Shown here in pieces: positions 23,271-24,030 of a stretch of 24,030 nucleotides of DNA. A program made the translations under genes and the position numbers. The notes under the pieces are model-generated. The model searched no databases. It saw only the letters and a list, made by a program, of their open reading frames with translations, and had not been told where the DNA came from. The stretch's first letter is position 1; the number at the start of each line of letters is the position of its first letter. Source of the stretch: Deltaproteobacteria bacterium. Its GTDB lineage: Bacteria > Desulfobacterota > GWC2-55-46 > JAUVFY01. The DNA is taken from the NCBI GenBank assembly GCA_030594025.1, contig JAUVFY010000003.1, positions 1 through 24,030 on the forward strand, read 5' to 3'.

Positions 23271-23975
23271 ATGGAAAAAAGGGAAAAACTATACGAGGGG
23301 AAGGCGAAGGTCATCTACACGACGGACGACCCGGACACCCTCATAATGCACTTCAAGGACGAGGCCACCGCCTTCGATGCGAAGAAAAAGGGGGTCATAA
23401 AGAACAAGGGGGTTATAAACAACAGGATCTCTTCGAGGCTCTTTAAGTTCCTTGAGGAAAAGGGAATTAAGACCCACTTCGTTAGTGAGCTCACGGAAAG
23501 GGAGATGGCCGTTAAGAGGCTCGATATCATCCCCGTGGAGGTTATAGTAAGGAATTTCACGGCAGGGAGCATCTCAAAGAGGCTGGGTGTGGAGGAGGGT
23601 ATTGAGCTTAAGACCCCTGTCGTTGAGTTCTGTTACAAGAGCGACGAGCTCGGCGACCCGTTCATAAACGCCTCGATTATCAAGGCCTTCGGGTTCGCCA
23701 ACCAAGACGAGGTCCGCCGGATGGAGGAGACCTCTTTGAAGGTAAATAAGCTCTTATCGAAGTTCTTCGACGAAAGGGGCATAATACTGGTTGATTTCAA
23801 GCTCGAGTTCGGCCGTCACAAGGGCACATTGCTCCTGGGAGACGAGATAACCCCGGACGGATGCCGCCTGTGGGACAAGGAAACAAAAGAAAAACTCGAC
23901 AAGGACCGCTTCCGTAGGGACCTCGGCAAAATCGAGGAGGCGTACGAGGAGGTTTTAAACAAGGTGATGGGGTAG
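23271..23975 (+). CDS. purC: Phosphoribosylaminoimidazole-succinocarboxamide synthase (SAICAR synthetase)
   Basis: Joins aspartate to CAIR with ATP, the step before PurB acts. The 234-residue length is standard. Landmarks are KLYEGKAKVIY (ATP-binding strand), ATAFDAKKKGVI, PVEVIVRNFTAGSISKRLG, ILVDFKLEFGRHKG and LGDEITPDGCRLWD. The ATG at 23271 is set by GGAGG at 23262-23266; an in-frame ATG at 23235 would add 12 residues lacking family similarity. purB and purC encode consecutive pathway steps and are separated by a 238-nt spacer in which I see no clear gene. Confidence 0.98.
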   Translation: MEKREKLYEGKAKVIYTTDDPDTLIMHFKDEATAFDAKKKGVIKNKGVINNRISSRLFKFLEEKGIKTHFVSELTEREMAVKRLDIIPVEVIVRNFTAGSISKRLGVEEGIELKTPVVEFCYKSDELGDPFINASIIKAFGFANQDEVRRMEETSLKVNKLLSKFFDERGIILVDFKLEFGRHKGTLLLGDEITPDGCRLWDKETKEKLDKDRFRRDLGKIEEAYEEVLNKVMG

Positions 23976-23983
23976 GGGTTAGT

Positions 23984-24030
23984 ATGTTCGAATCCATCCC
24001 GTTTCATCGTAGATTTTTAAAGTGGGTTTA
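23984..24030 (+). CDS. Possible start of a further gene, cut by the window end
   Basis: An ATG at 23984, eight bases after purC and preceded by GGGGTTAG, opens a frame (MFESIPFHRRFLKWV) that is uninterrupted to the edge. Only 15 codons are visible, which is too few to identify a family; it does not look like purS, purQ or purL starts. It could be a real gene or chance. Confidence 0.3.
   Translation, partial: MFESIPFHRRFLKWV

Noticed and set aside
1..24030. CRISPR arrays, phage genes, toxin-antitoxin or defence systems, tRNA or rRNA
   Set aside because: None seen; the window consists of housekeeping genes on one strand with short spacers.

Overview
This is a gene-dense bacterial chromosome segment with every supported gene on the + strand. 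The order folP-cdaA-cdaR-glmM-pdxJ-acpS-nnr-tsaE, followed by lysC-cimA, is the one I associate with Deltaproteobacteria/Desulfobacterota such as Geobacter. The coding sequence looks moderately GC-rich and favours AGG for Arg, AAG for Lys and ATA for Ile. I infer a deltaproteobacterium-like organism, probably an uncultured lineage. That assignment rests on gene order and family resemblance, not on a search.

Region 1 (1-7475) is a cell-envelope and cofactor cluster: dihydropteroate synthase (cut by the window start), the membrane diadenylate cyclase CdaA and its YbbR-domain partner, phosphoglucosamine mutase GlmM, PdxJ, AcpS, the NAD(P)H-hydrate repair enzyme Nnr and TsaE. The cdaA-cdaR-glmM trio joins c-di-AMP signalling to UDP-GlcNAc supply. 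Region 2 (7531-12339) holds a dihydrolipoyl dehydrogenase, aspartate kinase (with a strong internal start for a regulatory beta subunit), (R)-citramalate synthase and a small membrane-anchored helix-hairpin-helix protein. LysC and CimA feed the aspartate family and isoleucine.

Region 3 (12423-20968) is a complete A/V-type rotary ATPase operon in the order H-I-K-E-C-F-A-B-D, essentially the Enterococcus hirae ntp order. Region 4 (21000-24030) has a ZIP metal transporter, purB, purC and the first codons of a possible further gene.

Almost all of the window is ordinary housekeeping, and I see no defence system, prophage, CRISPR array, rRNA or tRNA. The unusual material is in the spacers. The 3' ends of acpS and cimA, including their stop codons, have each been copied in tandem into the following spacer. 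The single-hairpin c-ring gene atpK has a REP-like palindrome upstream and a leader with two mutually exclusive stems downstream. A 12-nt in-frame repeat interrupts the NnrD domain. No spacer exceeds 300 nt; the longest is the 238-nt purB-purC gap.
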